Assembly (NCBI GenBank): GCA_002480015.1
Contig: DLQD01000080.1
Coordinates: forward strand, 1-16,587
Source of the DNA: Opitutia bacterium UBA7441
GTDB lineage: Bacteria; Verrucomicrobiota; Verrucomicrobiia; Opitutales; Coraliomargaritaceae
Direction of reading: 5' to 3'
DNA: 16,587 nt
In this document: positions 1 through 6,849 of the stretch, one piece after another
How the letters are laid out: the number at the start of each line of letters is the position of its first letter
How positions within the stretch are numbered: position 1 is the first letter of the stretch
Translations under genes and position numbers: made by a program
The notes under the pieces: generated by a model
Database searches by the model: none
Told to the model about the DNA's origin: nothing
The model's input: the letters and a program-made list of their open reading frames with translations, nothing else

Positions 1-1251
1 TATGCGCCTTTTCTCTATGACATCGGTCAGCCGATTCTGCCGAAACACAAGCTGGAGGCAGCCTTTGAGGATGGCAGTTTTACCAAGCAATGGTCGACGC
101 AAACGGCGATCGAATCGCCCGCCGACATCGTGGGCACTGGCCCTTTCACCGTCTATTCCTACAAGCCCGGTGAGCGTCTCGTGCTGACGCCGAACCCACA
201 CTACTGGAAGGCTGACCGCGACGGCCAGCGCCTGCCTTATCTGGATTACCTGATTCTGAAATTCGTTGCCGAGTCGAACACCGCCGTGGCTCATTTTGCC
301 ACCGGTAAGAGCGACGCTTCGGGCATCGGCGCGGACGATTACGAATGGGTGAAGCAAGCGGCCGAGACCTACGACTTTACGATTTTTGAGCGCGGTCCCT
401 CGGCCAGCGTGAACTTTTTTTGGTTCAACCAGCACCGGGGTATGAACGATAAGGGCGAGCCCTATGTGCCGCCGCACAAGTTGCGCTGGTTTACGGACAA
501 GCGCTTCCGCCAAGCTGTCCTCCATGGGCTCAATCGGCAGGGTATGATCAACGCGCTCCTCTTCGGTAAGGGCGAGCCACTGACCTCGATCATCCCCCCT
601 GCCCAGGGTAAATGGCATCACCCGAATCTACCGCGTTATGAATACGACCCCGAACGCGCTCGCGAGTTGCTGCGCGAAGCCGGCTTTTATTGGAACGACA
701 AAGGTCGCCTGATTGACAGCGAGGGCCTCCCGGTGGAATTCACACTCCTGCTGGTCGAGAGTGCGTCCTACGATAAAATCGGCGTGACCTTCGTCGAAAA
801 CATGAAAGAGCTCGGCATGTTCGTGAAAATGGAGCGCGCCGATTTCGCCACGCTCTTGCGCCGCACGGACGATACTTTCAACTACGACATCACGATGCTC
901 GGTTGGGGTTCCAGCAGTGCCGCCTACGATCCCTCCGGAAGCAAGGCGCTCTATCTCAGCAGCGGTCAGTATCACCAGTGGCACCCCGAGCAAATCGAGC
1001 CCGCCACTGAATGGGAGGCCCGGATCGACGAGCTGATCGGTTTGCAAGAGCGCACCCTCGATATGGATCAGCGTATCGCCTACATGCACGAGGTCCAGGC
1101 AATCATGGCCGAGCAGTTGCCCTTGCTCTACGGCTTCACGCCCTATGGGTATGTCGGTGTAAAAAACAAGTGGCGTAACATCTACGTGCCCGCCGCCGGC
1201 ACCAGCCTTTGGAATATCGAAGAGATTTGGACGCCCGAGCCGGAACTATAA
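1..1251 (+). CDS. ABC transporter substrate-binding protein, Opp/Dpp type (5' partial)
   Basis: Periplasmic or lipid-anchored solute receptor of a peptide/nickel-type ABC importer (SBP_bac_5 family); it would capture the substrate and deliver it to the permease encoded next. The frame is open from base 1 with no start, so the N-terminus and export signal lie outside the window; 416 codons are visible. Family hallmarks are the GTGPFTVYSYKPGERLVL stretch followed by NPHYWK (about residues 44-70), then the FRQAVLHGLNRQGMI segment and the C-terminal LPLLYGF region. A GTG at 130 could open a shorter ORF, but it lies inside the conserved GTGPF motif region and is not the true start. The stop is 3 nt before the permease ATG, so the two are co-transcribed. 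The exact substrate (peptide, sugar or other) cannot be told from sequence. I am sure of the family. Confidence 0.93.
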   Translation, partial: YAPFLYDIGQPILPKHKLEAAFEDGSFTKQWSTQTAIESPADIVGTGPFTVYSYKPGERLVLTPNPHYWKADRDGQRLPYLDYLILKFVAESNTAVAHFATGKSDASGIGADDYEWVKQAAETYDFTIFERGPSASVNFFWFNQHRGMNDKGEPYVPPHKLRWFTDKRFRQAVLHGLNRQGMINALLFGKGEPLTSIIPPAQGKWHHPNLPRYEYDPERARELLREAGFYWNDKGRLIDSEGLPVEFTLLLVESASYDKIGVTFVENMKELGMFVKMERADFATLLRRTDDTFNYDITMLGWGSSSAAYDPSGSKALYLSSGQYHQWHPEQIEPATEWEARIDELIGLQERTLDMDQRIAYMHEVQAIMAEQLPLLYGFTPYGYVGVKNKWRNIYVPAAGTSLWNIEEIWTPEPEL

Positions 1252-1254
1252 ACC

Positions 1255-3567
1255 ATGTTTGCCTTCATCCTCAGACGTTTGTTTTCACTCGTTCCCTTGC
1301 TCTTAGGAGTCAGCCTGCTCGTCTCCTTGCTCATGTATCTGTCGCCGGGTGATTTCCTGACGCAGGCGCGCGCCGCCAAGGATATCGACCCCGAGGTCAT
1401 TCAGCAGCAGGAGCGCCAACTCGGGCTGGTCGACGCGGAGGGCGAACCGACTGCCTGGTATGTCCGCTACGGACACTGGATGGCCAATATCTCGCCCGTC
1501 AAATACGGTCCCTGGGTGGGGGAGCCGGAGGCCGGGCTCGGTTTCGGTTGGCCTTACTTCGGTGAATCATGGACCTATAAGGTGGAGGTGCTCACGCTCC
1601 TGAAGCAACGCGTGCCCGCGACCTTTATCCTCTCGCTCAGTTCCATTTTATTCGCCTGGTGTGTCGCCATCCCGCTCGGCGTGTTGGCGGCGATCTACAA
1701 AGACTCGATCTTCGATCGCATCAGTGGCCTCTTGGCCTATGCCGCGCTTTCGATCCCCGAATTTTTTCTAGCCATCCTCGCGGTCTACTTCGCGGCGATC
1801 ACCGGAATCTTCCCTGAGGGCGGGCGCTCTTCGGTCGAGAGCGAGTTCTACACACTCGGACCGCGCCTGCTGGATTATGCCTACCACTTAATTTTGCCGA
1901 CCATTGTGCTCGGTATCGGCAGCGTGGCTGGTATGATGCGAATCATGCGGGCGAACTTCATCGACTACATGCAGGCCGAGTTCGCCACCACCGCTCGGGC
2001 CAAGGGCCTGCGTGAGCGCGTTATCATGTTTAAGCACGTGCTGCGCAACGCGATCAACCCGCTGATTACCTCCTTCGGCTATTCCTTCGCCAGTTTGCTC
2101 TCGGGCGCGTTGTTGGTAGAGAACGTGATGAATTATCCCGGCTTGGGGCAGTTGATTTACGACGCGCTCATTCGCGAAGACCAATACGTGGTCATGGCCG
2201 GCGTGCTGATCGGGGTCGTCATGCTGGTGATGGGTAATTTATTGGCCGACCTACTGCTCGGCTGGTGCGATCCCCGCATCCGCCTAGAAGGCGGCTCCGG
2301 CCGTTCCGGCGCGCCTAGCGGCAAGTCGCACTACGTCTGGCTGGTGCTCATCGGCATCATTGTCCTGGAGATCTTGCTCGAAGCCTTCGCGCCGGGTGCC
2401 CTGTCCGTATTGTCGGTGGCCTTAAAATACCTTGGCATGGTTTTGGTCGCGCTGCTGGCGATCGGCTGTATTTTGCTGGTCGGCTACATCCTCTTCGTGC
2501 TCTTTCGTCAGTTGATGGGCAAGGTGCTACGCCGCCCGATGGGGGCGAGCGCTCTAGCTGTGCTCGCGCTCCTCTATGTGGGCGCTTTGTTTGCACCCTT
2601 TTTCGCGCCGTATCCCATCACCCAGCAGAATCTCGAAAAGCCCTACCATCCGCCGAGTCGTTACACCTGGAAGGATGGGGCTTTGCATGCCAAACTCTAC
2701 GAACAGGAGCTTGTCGGCTCGGCTCGCTATGTTCAGCGCGACGATGCCACTGCGCCGATTGACTGGTGGGCGCCCTGCGAACCTTATAAACTCTTCGGCT
2801 TGATCCCGATGGCACATAAACTCTTCAAACTGGATACCGACCAACCCGGCGCCCACATCTACTTACTCGGCTCGGATGATACCGGGCGGGACATCTTCAG
2901 TCGCCTGCTCTATGGCTCGCGCATCTCGCTCTCGATCGGGTTCATCGGCATCTCCATCACCATGATTCTCGGTTTTATCGTCGGTTCGCTGGCTGGCTAT
3001 TATGGTGGCACAGTGGACTTCGTTGCCATGCGCCTCGTCGAGTTACTCATGTCGATCCCCGGCCTCTACCTACTGCTGGCCCTGCGCTCCGCTTTGATCA
3101 GCCCCGATTTTTCGCCCACCCAGGTTTATGTCGTGATCGTCGTGATTCTCTCCGTGATCGGATGGGCGGGCACGGCGCGGATTATTCGGGGAATGACGCT
3201 ATCTATCCGCAATCGCTCTTTCGTCGTCGCAGCCGAAAGCATGGGGCAGAGTGTCCCGAAAATATTGATCAAACACATCCTGCCTAATCTTGCGAGTTAT
3301 CTGCTCGTCGCCGCGACGCTGGCCATCCCCGGCTACATTTTGGCCGAGGCCGCGCTTAGTTTTCTCGGTCTCGGCATCTCCGAGCCCTCCGCCTCATGGG
3401 GACTCATGCTCAAGCAATCGCAGGGTAATATGATCGTCTTCTTCATGAACTTCTGGTGGATGCTCAGCCCCGGCTTCGCCATTTTCGTTACCGTCATCGC
3501 CTACAACGTACTGGGTGATGTGCTCCGCGATATCGTCGACCCGAAAATGCAGACAGGGCGCGGCTGA
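1255..3567 (+). CDS. Fused OppB-OppC type ABC transporter permease (770 aa)
   Basis: Inner-membrane channel of the importer. One polypeptide holds both permease halves, which are normally two proteins of about 300-350 aa each. Residues 1-343 are OppB/DppB-like: an N-terminal TM start (FAFILRRLFSLVPLLLGVS), an EAA-type loop near 246-271 (TTARAKGLRERV...NAINPL) and the family ending WCDPRIRLE. Residues 428-770 are OppC/DppC-like: LLGSDDTGRDIFSRLLYGSR (537-556), a second EAA loop near 658-681 (AAESMGQS...KHILPNLAS), and the AEAALSFLGLG and IVDPKM endings. The linker (about 344-428) carries additional hydrophobic stretches near 360-378 and 394-416. Two extra helices would keep both halves in the usual N-in orientation. 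The OppC half has a long insertion (about 455-536) before the GRD motif. No frameshift is involved; the frame is continuous. A GGAA lies upstream of the ATG. Confidence 0.93.
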   Translation: MFAFILRRLFSLVPLLLGVSLLVSLLMYLSPGDFLTQARAAKDIDPEVIQQQERQLGLVDAEGEPTAWYVRYGHWMANISPVKYGPWVGEPEAGLGFGWPYFGESWTYKVEVLTLLKQRVPATFILSLSSILFAWCVAIPLGVLAAIYKDSIFDRISGLLAYAALSIPEFFLAILAVYFAAITGIFPEGGRSSVESEFYTLGPRLLDYAYHLILPTIVLGIGSVAGMMRIMRANFIDYMQAEFATTARAKGLRERVIMFKHVLRNAINPLITSFGYSFASLLSGALLVENVMNYPGLGQLIYDALIREDQYVVMAGVLIGVVMLVMGNLLADLLLGWCDPRIRLEGGSGRSGAPSGKSHYVWLVLIGIIVLEILLEAFAPGALSVLSVALKYLGMVLVALLAIGCILLVGYILFVLFRQLMGKVLRRPMGASALAVLALLYVGALFAPFFAPYPITQQNLEKPYHPPSRYTWKDGALHAKLYEQELVGSARYVQRDDATAPIDWWAPCEPYKLFGLIPMAHKLFKLDTDQPGAHIYLLGSDDTGRDIFSRLLYGSRISLSIGFIGISITMILGFIVGSLAGYYGGTVDFVAMRLVELLMSIPGLYLLLALRSALISPDFSPTQVYVVIVVILSVIGWAGTARIIRGMTLSIRNRSFVVAAESMGQSVPKILIKHILPNLASYLLVAATLAIPGYILAEAALSFLGLGISEPSASWGLMLKQSQGNMIVFFMNFWWMLSPGFAIFVTVIAYNVLGDVLRDIVDPKMQTGRG

Positions 3568-3573
3568 CGCCGC

Positions 3574-3684
3574 TTGAATGTCGAACACTGAACGCACAAG
3601 GTCGAACATTGAATGGTTTCTAGATTAAATCTCCCTTATTTTAATTCAACATTGGACGTTCGGCGTTCGATGTTCAAAGTTCAC
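3574..3684. repeat. Imperfect long inverted repeat built of 21-bp units, inside the ABC operon
   Basis: The 121-bp gap between permease and ATPase is filled by TTCGA/TTCAA-type repeats. In the left arm (3574-3615) GTCGAACACTGAACG and GTCGAACATTGAATG occur 21 bp apart. The right arm (3644-3684) holds two diverged 21-bp units starting at 3645 and 3666 (TTCAACATTGGACG..., TTCGATGTTCAAAG...). The reverse complement of the left arm aligns with the right arm along most of its length, so the transcript could form a long imperfect hairpin with an AT-rich loop (about 3616-3643). That loop itself contains the palindrome AGATTAAATCT (3622-3632). I recall similar intergenic TTCAATGTTCGA-like repeats in Verrucomicrobiota and Planctomycetota genomes but cannot verify this here. 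It may affect mRNA stability or expression ratio between permease and ATPase. Confidence 0.8.
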
Positions 3685-3688
3685 GGCA

Positions 3689-4528
3689 ATGAGTAACTTG
3701 CTGTCAGTCTCCGATCTGCGGATCGCCTTCCAATCGCGTGGTGAGTCCAACGAGGTGGTGCACGGTATCGACTTCGCGGTGCAGCCTGGAGGCCAGACCG
3801 TGGCCATCCTAGGTGAGAGCGGCAGCGGCAAGAGCGTGAGTTGCATGGCCTTGACGCAGCTCCTGCCCAAGCCGCCGTCCTGCAGCGTGACCGGCCAGAT
3901 TCTCTTCAAGGGGAAAGACGTCCTGCAGATGGACGCCGAGGCTATTCGTCACGTCCGCGGCAATGGCATCGCTTATATTTTCCAAGAGCCTGCCTCATCT
4001 CTCAACCCCGTCTTCACCATCGGCTATCAAATTGCCGAAGCGGTCCGGTTGCACCGCCCGGATATCATTGACGTTAAAGCCCGCGTCGTGGAGCTGCTTG
4101 AGTTGGTCGGCATCCGCGATGCGGCCATGCGTTTCAGTGCCTATCCGCATGAGATGAGCGGGGGGATGCAACAGCGCGTGATGATCGCCATGGCCCTGGC
4201 TTGCGAACCCGACCTGCTCATTGCGGACGAGCCGACCACCGCGCTCGATGTGACGATTCAGGCGCAGATCATGGACTTGCTCCGTGAACTCCGCGAAAAG
4301 CTTGGCATGAGCATCGTACTCATTACCCATAATTTCGGCATCGTCAAAGGCTTTGCCGACGAGGTCATTGTCATGTATCGCGGCGAGATTGTCGAACAGG
4401 GCACGGTCGATCGCGTGCTAAGCGATCCCCGGCACCCCTATACCAAAGCGCTCATCGCGTGTATCCCAAAGCTCGGGCAAAAGCAATACCGCCTGACCAC
4501 GATCGAGAACGAGATGGCGGGGGCTTAG
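3689..4528 (+). CDS. Oligopeptide-type ABC transporter ATP-binding protein (OppD-like)
   Basis: Cytoplasmic ATPase that powers the importer. All nucleotide-binding motifs are intact: Walker A GESGSGKS (42-49), Q-loop in IFQEPASSLNP (Q99), signature SGGMQQR (157-163), Walker B LLIADEPTTALD (176-187) and the switch His in ITHN (H214). HPYTKALIACIPKLG near 249-263 places it in the OppD/DppD subgroup. It is 279 aa, shorter than the usual 320-340: it stops soon after LTTIE and lacks the C-terminal tail with the CxFxPRC-type cysteine motif that many OppD/DppD proteins carry. The ATG at 3689 is the only ATG after the in-frame stop at 3626; no good Shine-Dalgarno site is seen because the inverted repeat runs up to it. 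No second (OppF-type) ATPase follows, so this one may act as a homodimer or pair with a subunit encoded elsewhere. Confidence 0.93.
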   Translation: MSNLLSVSDLRIAFQSRGESNEVVHGIDFAVQPGGQTVAILGESGSGKSVSCMALTQLLPKPPSCSVTGQILFKGKDVLQMDAEAIRHVRGNGIAYIFQEPASSLNPVFTIGYQIAEAVRLHRPDIIDVKARVVELLELVGIRDAAMRFSAYPHEMSGGMQQRVMIAMALACEPDLLIADEPTTALDVTIQAQIMDLLRELREKLGMSIVLITHNFGIVKGFADEVIVMYRGEIVEQGTVDRVLSDPRHPYTKALIACIPKLGQKQYRLTTIENEMAGA

Positions 4529-4534
4529 GCGAGC

Positions 4535-4560
4535 GCGGCCACCTGAAGGAAGCCGCATAC
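4535..4560 (+). repeat. Dispersed 26-bp repeat, copy A
   Basis: The sequence beginning GCGGCCACCTGAAGG and ending GCCGCATAC matches the reverse complement of 9165-9190 at 24 of 26 positions; both differences are G here and A there (transitions). One difference is in the loop. The other is in the stem and changes a pair at the stem base from C-G to a mismatch, or G-U when read on the other strand. It sits between the ABC operon and a convergent gene. Confidence 0.75.
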
Positions 4561-4565
4561 TTTTT
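4535..4565 (+). terminator. Possible rho-independent terminator after the ABC operon (also repeat copy A)
   Basis: Seven bases after the ATPase stop, GCGGC (4535-4539) and GCCGC (4552-4556) form a 5-bp perfect stem around a 12-nt loop, followed by ATAC and TTTTT (4561-4565). The stem is short but GC-only and followed by a T tract. A second weak hairpin, AACCC (4567-4571) with GGGTT (4585-4589), precedes another T run at 4598-4602. The first 26 bases of this site (4535-4560) recur in opposite orientation at 9165-9190, so the hairpin is also part of a dispersed repeat. Confidence 0.45.
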
Positions 4566-4674
4566 CAACCCCTGTTGCAGTCGCGGGTTCTTCGCTATTT
4601 TTAGTGGGTAAGGTCCTCAGTGCTCTGATTTAACATCTCGGGGGAACCTACCAGACACGGAGAAGGCTTACTTG

Positions 4675-5412
4675 TCATAAGAAATACTTCGTGATCTCGG
4701 GTATTCGTTTGGCGCGGTGGCCGCTTTCTAAGCGTTCGATATAGATATCGGGCTTGGTGTCCTCGGGCTTGTGGTCATCTTCGAACTCGTCGTCTTCAAT
4801 CGGGATGAGTTCGTCGAAGTAGAGAGAGATCCGGCGAGCTTCGGGATCGAGGACTTCGGGCGGATTGGCGACGCGGCCTTTTTTAACGAGGATGAACCGA
4901 GCGGGGTTGCGGGCCTTTCGGTAGTCGGTTTCAAAGTCCTTGACCCATTTATTGCCGGCTTCCTCGCGGCGGTTGAGCAGCACGACGTCTGAAAAGTGAA
5001 TACAGGCGTCGAACCACGCCTTGGCCTCGGGCTGTTCTTTAAGAAAACTGCAGTGCACCAGGGTGAAGAGTCGGGCGACCTGGCACTGGTTGTGGTCGGT
5101 CCAGGTCTTGAGTGCTTCCGCGCAGTCGGCAGGGTCGCTCGTGCCGGGCGCGAGGAAGATGATCTTCTCTGGTGCGGCGGATATCTTGCCGTGGGTCACT
5201 TTGCCGCCTTTCAGCTGCCAAGCGACGACGTTGACGTTGGCCAACGCTTTGATTGGCTCGTCGAAAGCGCTGCTGGCTTCGCCCTCGGGGCGGAAGTAGA
5301 GCACTTGCTCCGTCGCGGGAATGCCACCTTCGATCAGGTCGAAGATGACTTCGCGCCGCCCGGAGCCGGGCACGCCGAAGACGAAATAGACTAGAGGGCG
5401 TGCTTCTTCCAT
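4675..5412 (-). CDS. CobW-like P-loop protein with degenerate nucleotide-binding motifs (245 aa)
   Basis: Unrecognised protein that resembles the P-loop core of the CobW/COG0523 GTPase family, with key residues altered. VYFVFGVPGSGRREVIF (8-24) sits where Walker A would be, but the expected GK[ST] is R19-R20. IIFLAPGTSDPADCAEAL (84-101) resembles the CobW ETTG-x-ADP region. FSDVVLLNRRE (140-150) resembles the guanine-specificity strand, with NKxD reduced to NRRE. The CxCC metal motif of CobW proteins is absent. An acidic patch (IEDDEFEDDHKPED, 205-218) precedes a basic C-terminus. The ATG at 5412 is chosen because an upstream extension to 5634 overlaps aroC and looks like antisense shadow. 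A TACAAT -10-like box lies at 5430-5435 (minus strand) but without a convincing -35. It lies 97 bp downstream of aroC on the same strand. Family assignment is tentative; the gene itself looks real. Confidence 0.7.
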   Translation of the reverse strand: MEEARPLVYFVFGVPGSGRREVIFDLIEGGIPATEQVLYFRPEGEASSAFDEPIKALANVNVVAWQLKGGKVTHGKISAAPEKIIFLAPGTSDPADCAEALKTWTDHNQCQVARLFTLVHCSFLKEQPEAKAWFDACIHFSDVVLLNRREEAGNKWVKDFETDYRKARNPARFILVKKGRVANPPEVLDPEARRISLYFDELIPIEDDEFEDDHKPEDTKPDIYIERLESGHRAKRIPEITKYFL

Positions 5413-5509
5413 GTAGATCAGAGATAGGTATTGTATGAAATAGTGAGCGGGATACTGGCGAGATCCGGTGCCATTACGCATGCCGAATACACCGACCGCC
5501 GGCGACGTG

Positions 5510-6613
5510 CTACGAGTTTTGGTTGAAATCGAAACTTTCGCACTGGGCCTTCTGGCGCATCCAGTGGTCGACCAGAACGAGTGCGGCCATCGACTCGACG
5601 ATCGGCACGGCGCGTGGTACGACGCAAGGGTCATGGCGGCCGCGGCCCATGAGCTCGGTCTCGTTGCCCTCTTTGTCTACCGTCTCCTGGTTCTGGATGA
5701 TCGTGGCCGTGGGTTTAAAGGCGACACGGAAGACGAGCTCTTCGCCGTTACTGATGCCCCCTTGGACGCCGCCGGAGCGGTTAGTGGCGGTGCCGACTTT
5801 GCCGCCCTTGTTGACAAAGACATCGTTATGCTCGGAGCCCCTTTGGAGCGAGCCGTCGAAGCCGCTGCCGATCTCGAAGCCCTTGGTCGCAGGGAGCGAG
5901 AGCATGGCTTTGGCCAGATCAGCTTCCAGGCGGTCGAAGACCGGCACACCCAGGCCGACGGGGAGGTTGCGGATGCGGCATTCCACGATACCGCCCACGG
6001 AGTCGCCCTCCTTACGCATAGCTTTGATGCGTTCTACCATCTTTTTGGCGGTTGCCGGATGGGGGCAACGCACGGGGCTGGCCTCGACCTCCTCCATACT
6101 GGGGAAGTGGTCGAGCGCAGGCATTTCGATATCGTGCACGCGGGTGATATAGGCTGCGATGTCGACATCGCCGGCCAGCTTAAGGATTTTTTTCGCGATC
6201 GCTCCAGCGGCGACGCGACCGATGGTCTCCCGCGCGGAGGAGCGGCCACCGCCTTCGTGGTTGCGGATGCCGAACTTCGTTTGGTAGGTGAAGTCCGCGT
6301 GCGAAGGGCGGAACTTATCCTTCATCTCCGAGTAGGCTGAGGGACGCTGGTCGGCATTAGGCACGTAGATGGCGATGGGCGTACCGAGGGTCTGACCCTC
6401 GTAGACACCCGAGACGATGCTGGCGCTGTCGCTCTCCTTGCGGGGTGTGGTGATGTCGCTTTGCCCGGGACGGCGGCGATCGAGCTCGAATTGTATCTCT
6501 TCAACCTTCAGCGGCAAGCGGGGTGGGCAACCGTCGATGACGACGCCGATGCCCCCACCGTGGCTTTCACCCCAAGTGGAAATACGAAAAAGTGTGCCAA
6601 AAGAATTACCCAT
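5510..6613 (-). CDS. aroC: Chorismate synthase
   Basis: Cytoplasmic enzyme of the last shikimate-pathway step: converts 5-enolpyruvylshikimate-3-phosphate to chorismate using reduced FMN as cofactor. All three family signatures are present: GESHGGGIGVVIDGCPP (15-31), GGGRSSARETIGR (121-133), and RHDPCVVPRAVPIVESMA (326-343). The length of 367 aa is usual. I chose the ATG at 6613, which gives the canonical start MGNSFGTLFRISTWGESHG; a TTG at 6628 would add five residues (MHTFG) and is less likely. There is no clear Shine-Dalgarno site. The gene is divergent from the SafE-like gene and followed on the same strand by the CobW-like gene. Confidence 0.97.
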   Translation of the reverse strand: MGNSFGTLFRISTWGESHGGGIGVVIDGCPPRLPLKVEEIQFELDRRRPGQSDITTPRKESDSASIVSGVYEGQTLGTPIAIYVPNADQRPSAYSEMKDKFRPSHADFTYQTKFGIRNHEGGGRSSARETIGRVAAGAIAKKILKLAGDVDIAAYITRVHDIEMPALDHFPSMEEVEASPVRCPHPATAKKMVERIKAMRKEGDSVGGIVECRIRNLPVGLGVPVFDRLEADLAKAMLSLPATKGFEIGSGFDGSLQRGSEHNDVFVNKGGKVGTATNRSGGVQGGISNGEELVFRVAFKPTATIIQNQETVDKEGNETELMGRGRHDPCVVPRAVPIVESMAALVLVDHWMRQKAQCESFDFNQNS

Positions 6614-6718
6614 ACCAAATGTATGCAAAGGGCACAGGCCATTAAGTCAATGCCCCCTTATGCCCTAATGTTCCTGATGTGTCTTGCTATATGAGTGTAT
6701 TTTGAGTTGTTTAATCCA

Positions 6719-6844
6719 ATGGCAACTCTGTTAATGGCAGCTTCCTTAGCAATCACTTTGAGTTCTGATACCGGGTGTCCTATGGTGAGTAATTTGAATA
6801 CCCCTGTCGCGTCTGTAGAATACGAGGAATCGTTTGCGCGCTAG
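6719..6844 (+). CDS. Possible small ORF, 41 aa, upstream of the SafE-like gene
   Basis: An ATG at 6719 opens a 41-codon frame ending with TAG at 6842-6844, 5 nt before the next gene's ATG. The product has a hydrophobic N-terminal stretch (MATLLMAASLAITLSS) followed by a single Cys (TGCPM) and an acidic end (VEYEESFAR). An alternative GTG start at 6695 would give 49 residues. The spacing suggests possible translational coupling with the downstream membrane protein, and GAGGAA at 6824-6829 is within this ORF. Against it: the DNA here is more AT-rich, its third codon positions do not resemble the neighbouring genes, and a chance ORF of this size is not rare. It could be a leader peptide, a remnant or nothing. 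Confidence 0.22.
   Translation: MATLLMAASLAITLSSDTGCPMVSNLNTPVASVEYEESFAR
6758..6786 (+). promoter_or_regulatory. Candidate sigma70-type promoter for the SafE-like gene
   Basis: TTGAGT (6758-6763) and TATGGT (6781-6786) are separated by 17 bp, each matching the consensus at 4 of 6 positions. They lie 64-92 bp upstream of the ATG at 6850 in the divergent aroC/SafE-like intergenic region (6614-6849). If this promoter is used, the small ORF starting at 6719 would not be translated from the same transcript. I see no comparably good promoter for aroC on the other strand. The evidence is sequence match only. Confidence 0.28.
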
Positions 6845-6849
6845 ATCGA

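Noticed and set aside
2..187. Small ORF at the left edge
   Set aside because: Overlaps the open frame of the substrate-binding protein, which runs from base 1 with clear family motifs.
4996..5394. 132-codon plus-strand ORF opposite the CobW-like gene
   Set aside because: Antisense shadow. The minus-strand frame has the P-loop-like and strand motifs; this one has none.
5413..5634. N-terminal extension of the CobW-like gene to 5634
   Set aside because: These 74 residues overlap aroC in another frame and are Ser/Arg-rich shadow; MEEARPLVYFVFG is a natural start.
5468..6340. Long plus-strand ORF (290 codons) opposite aroC
   Set aside because: It is fully antisense to a clearly conserved chorismate synthase, has no recognisable motif and reflects codon bias in GC-rich DNA.
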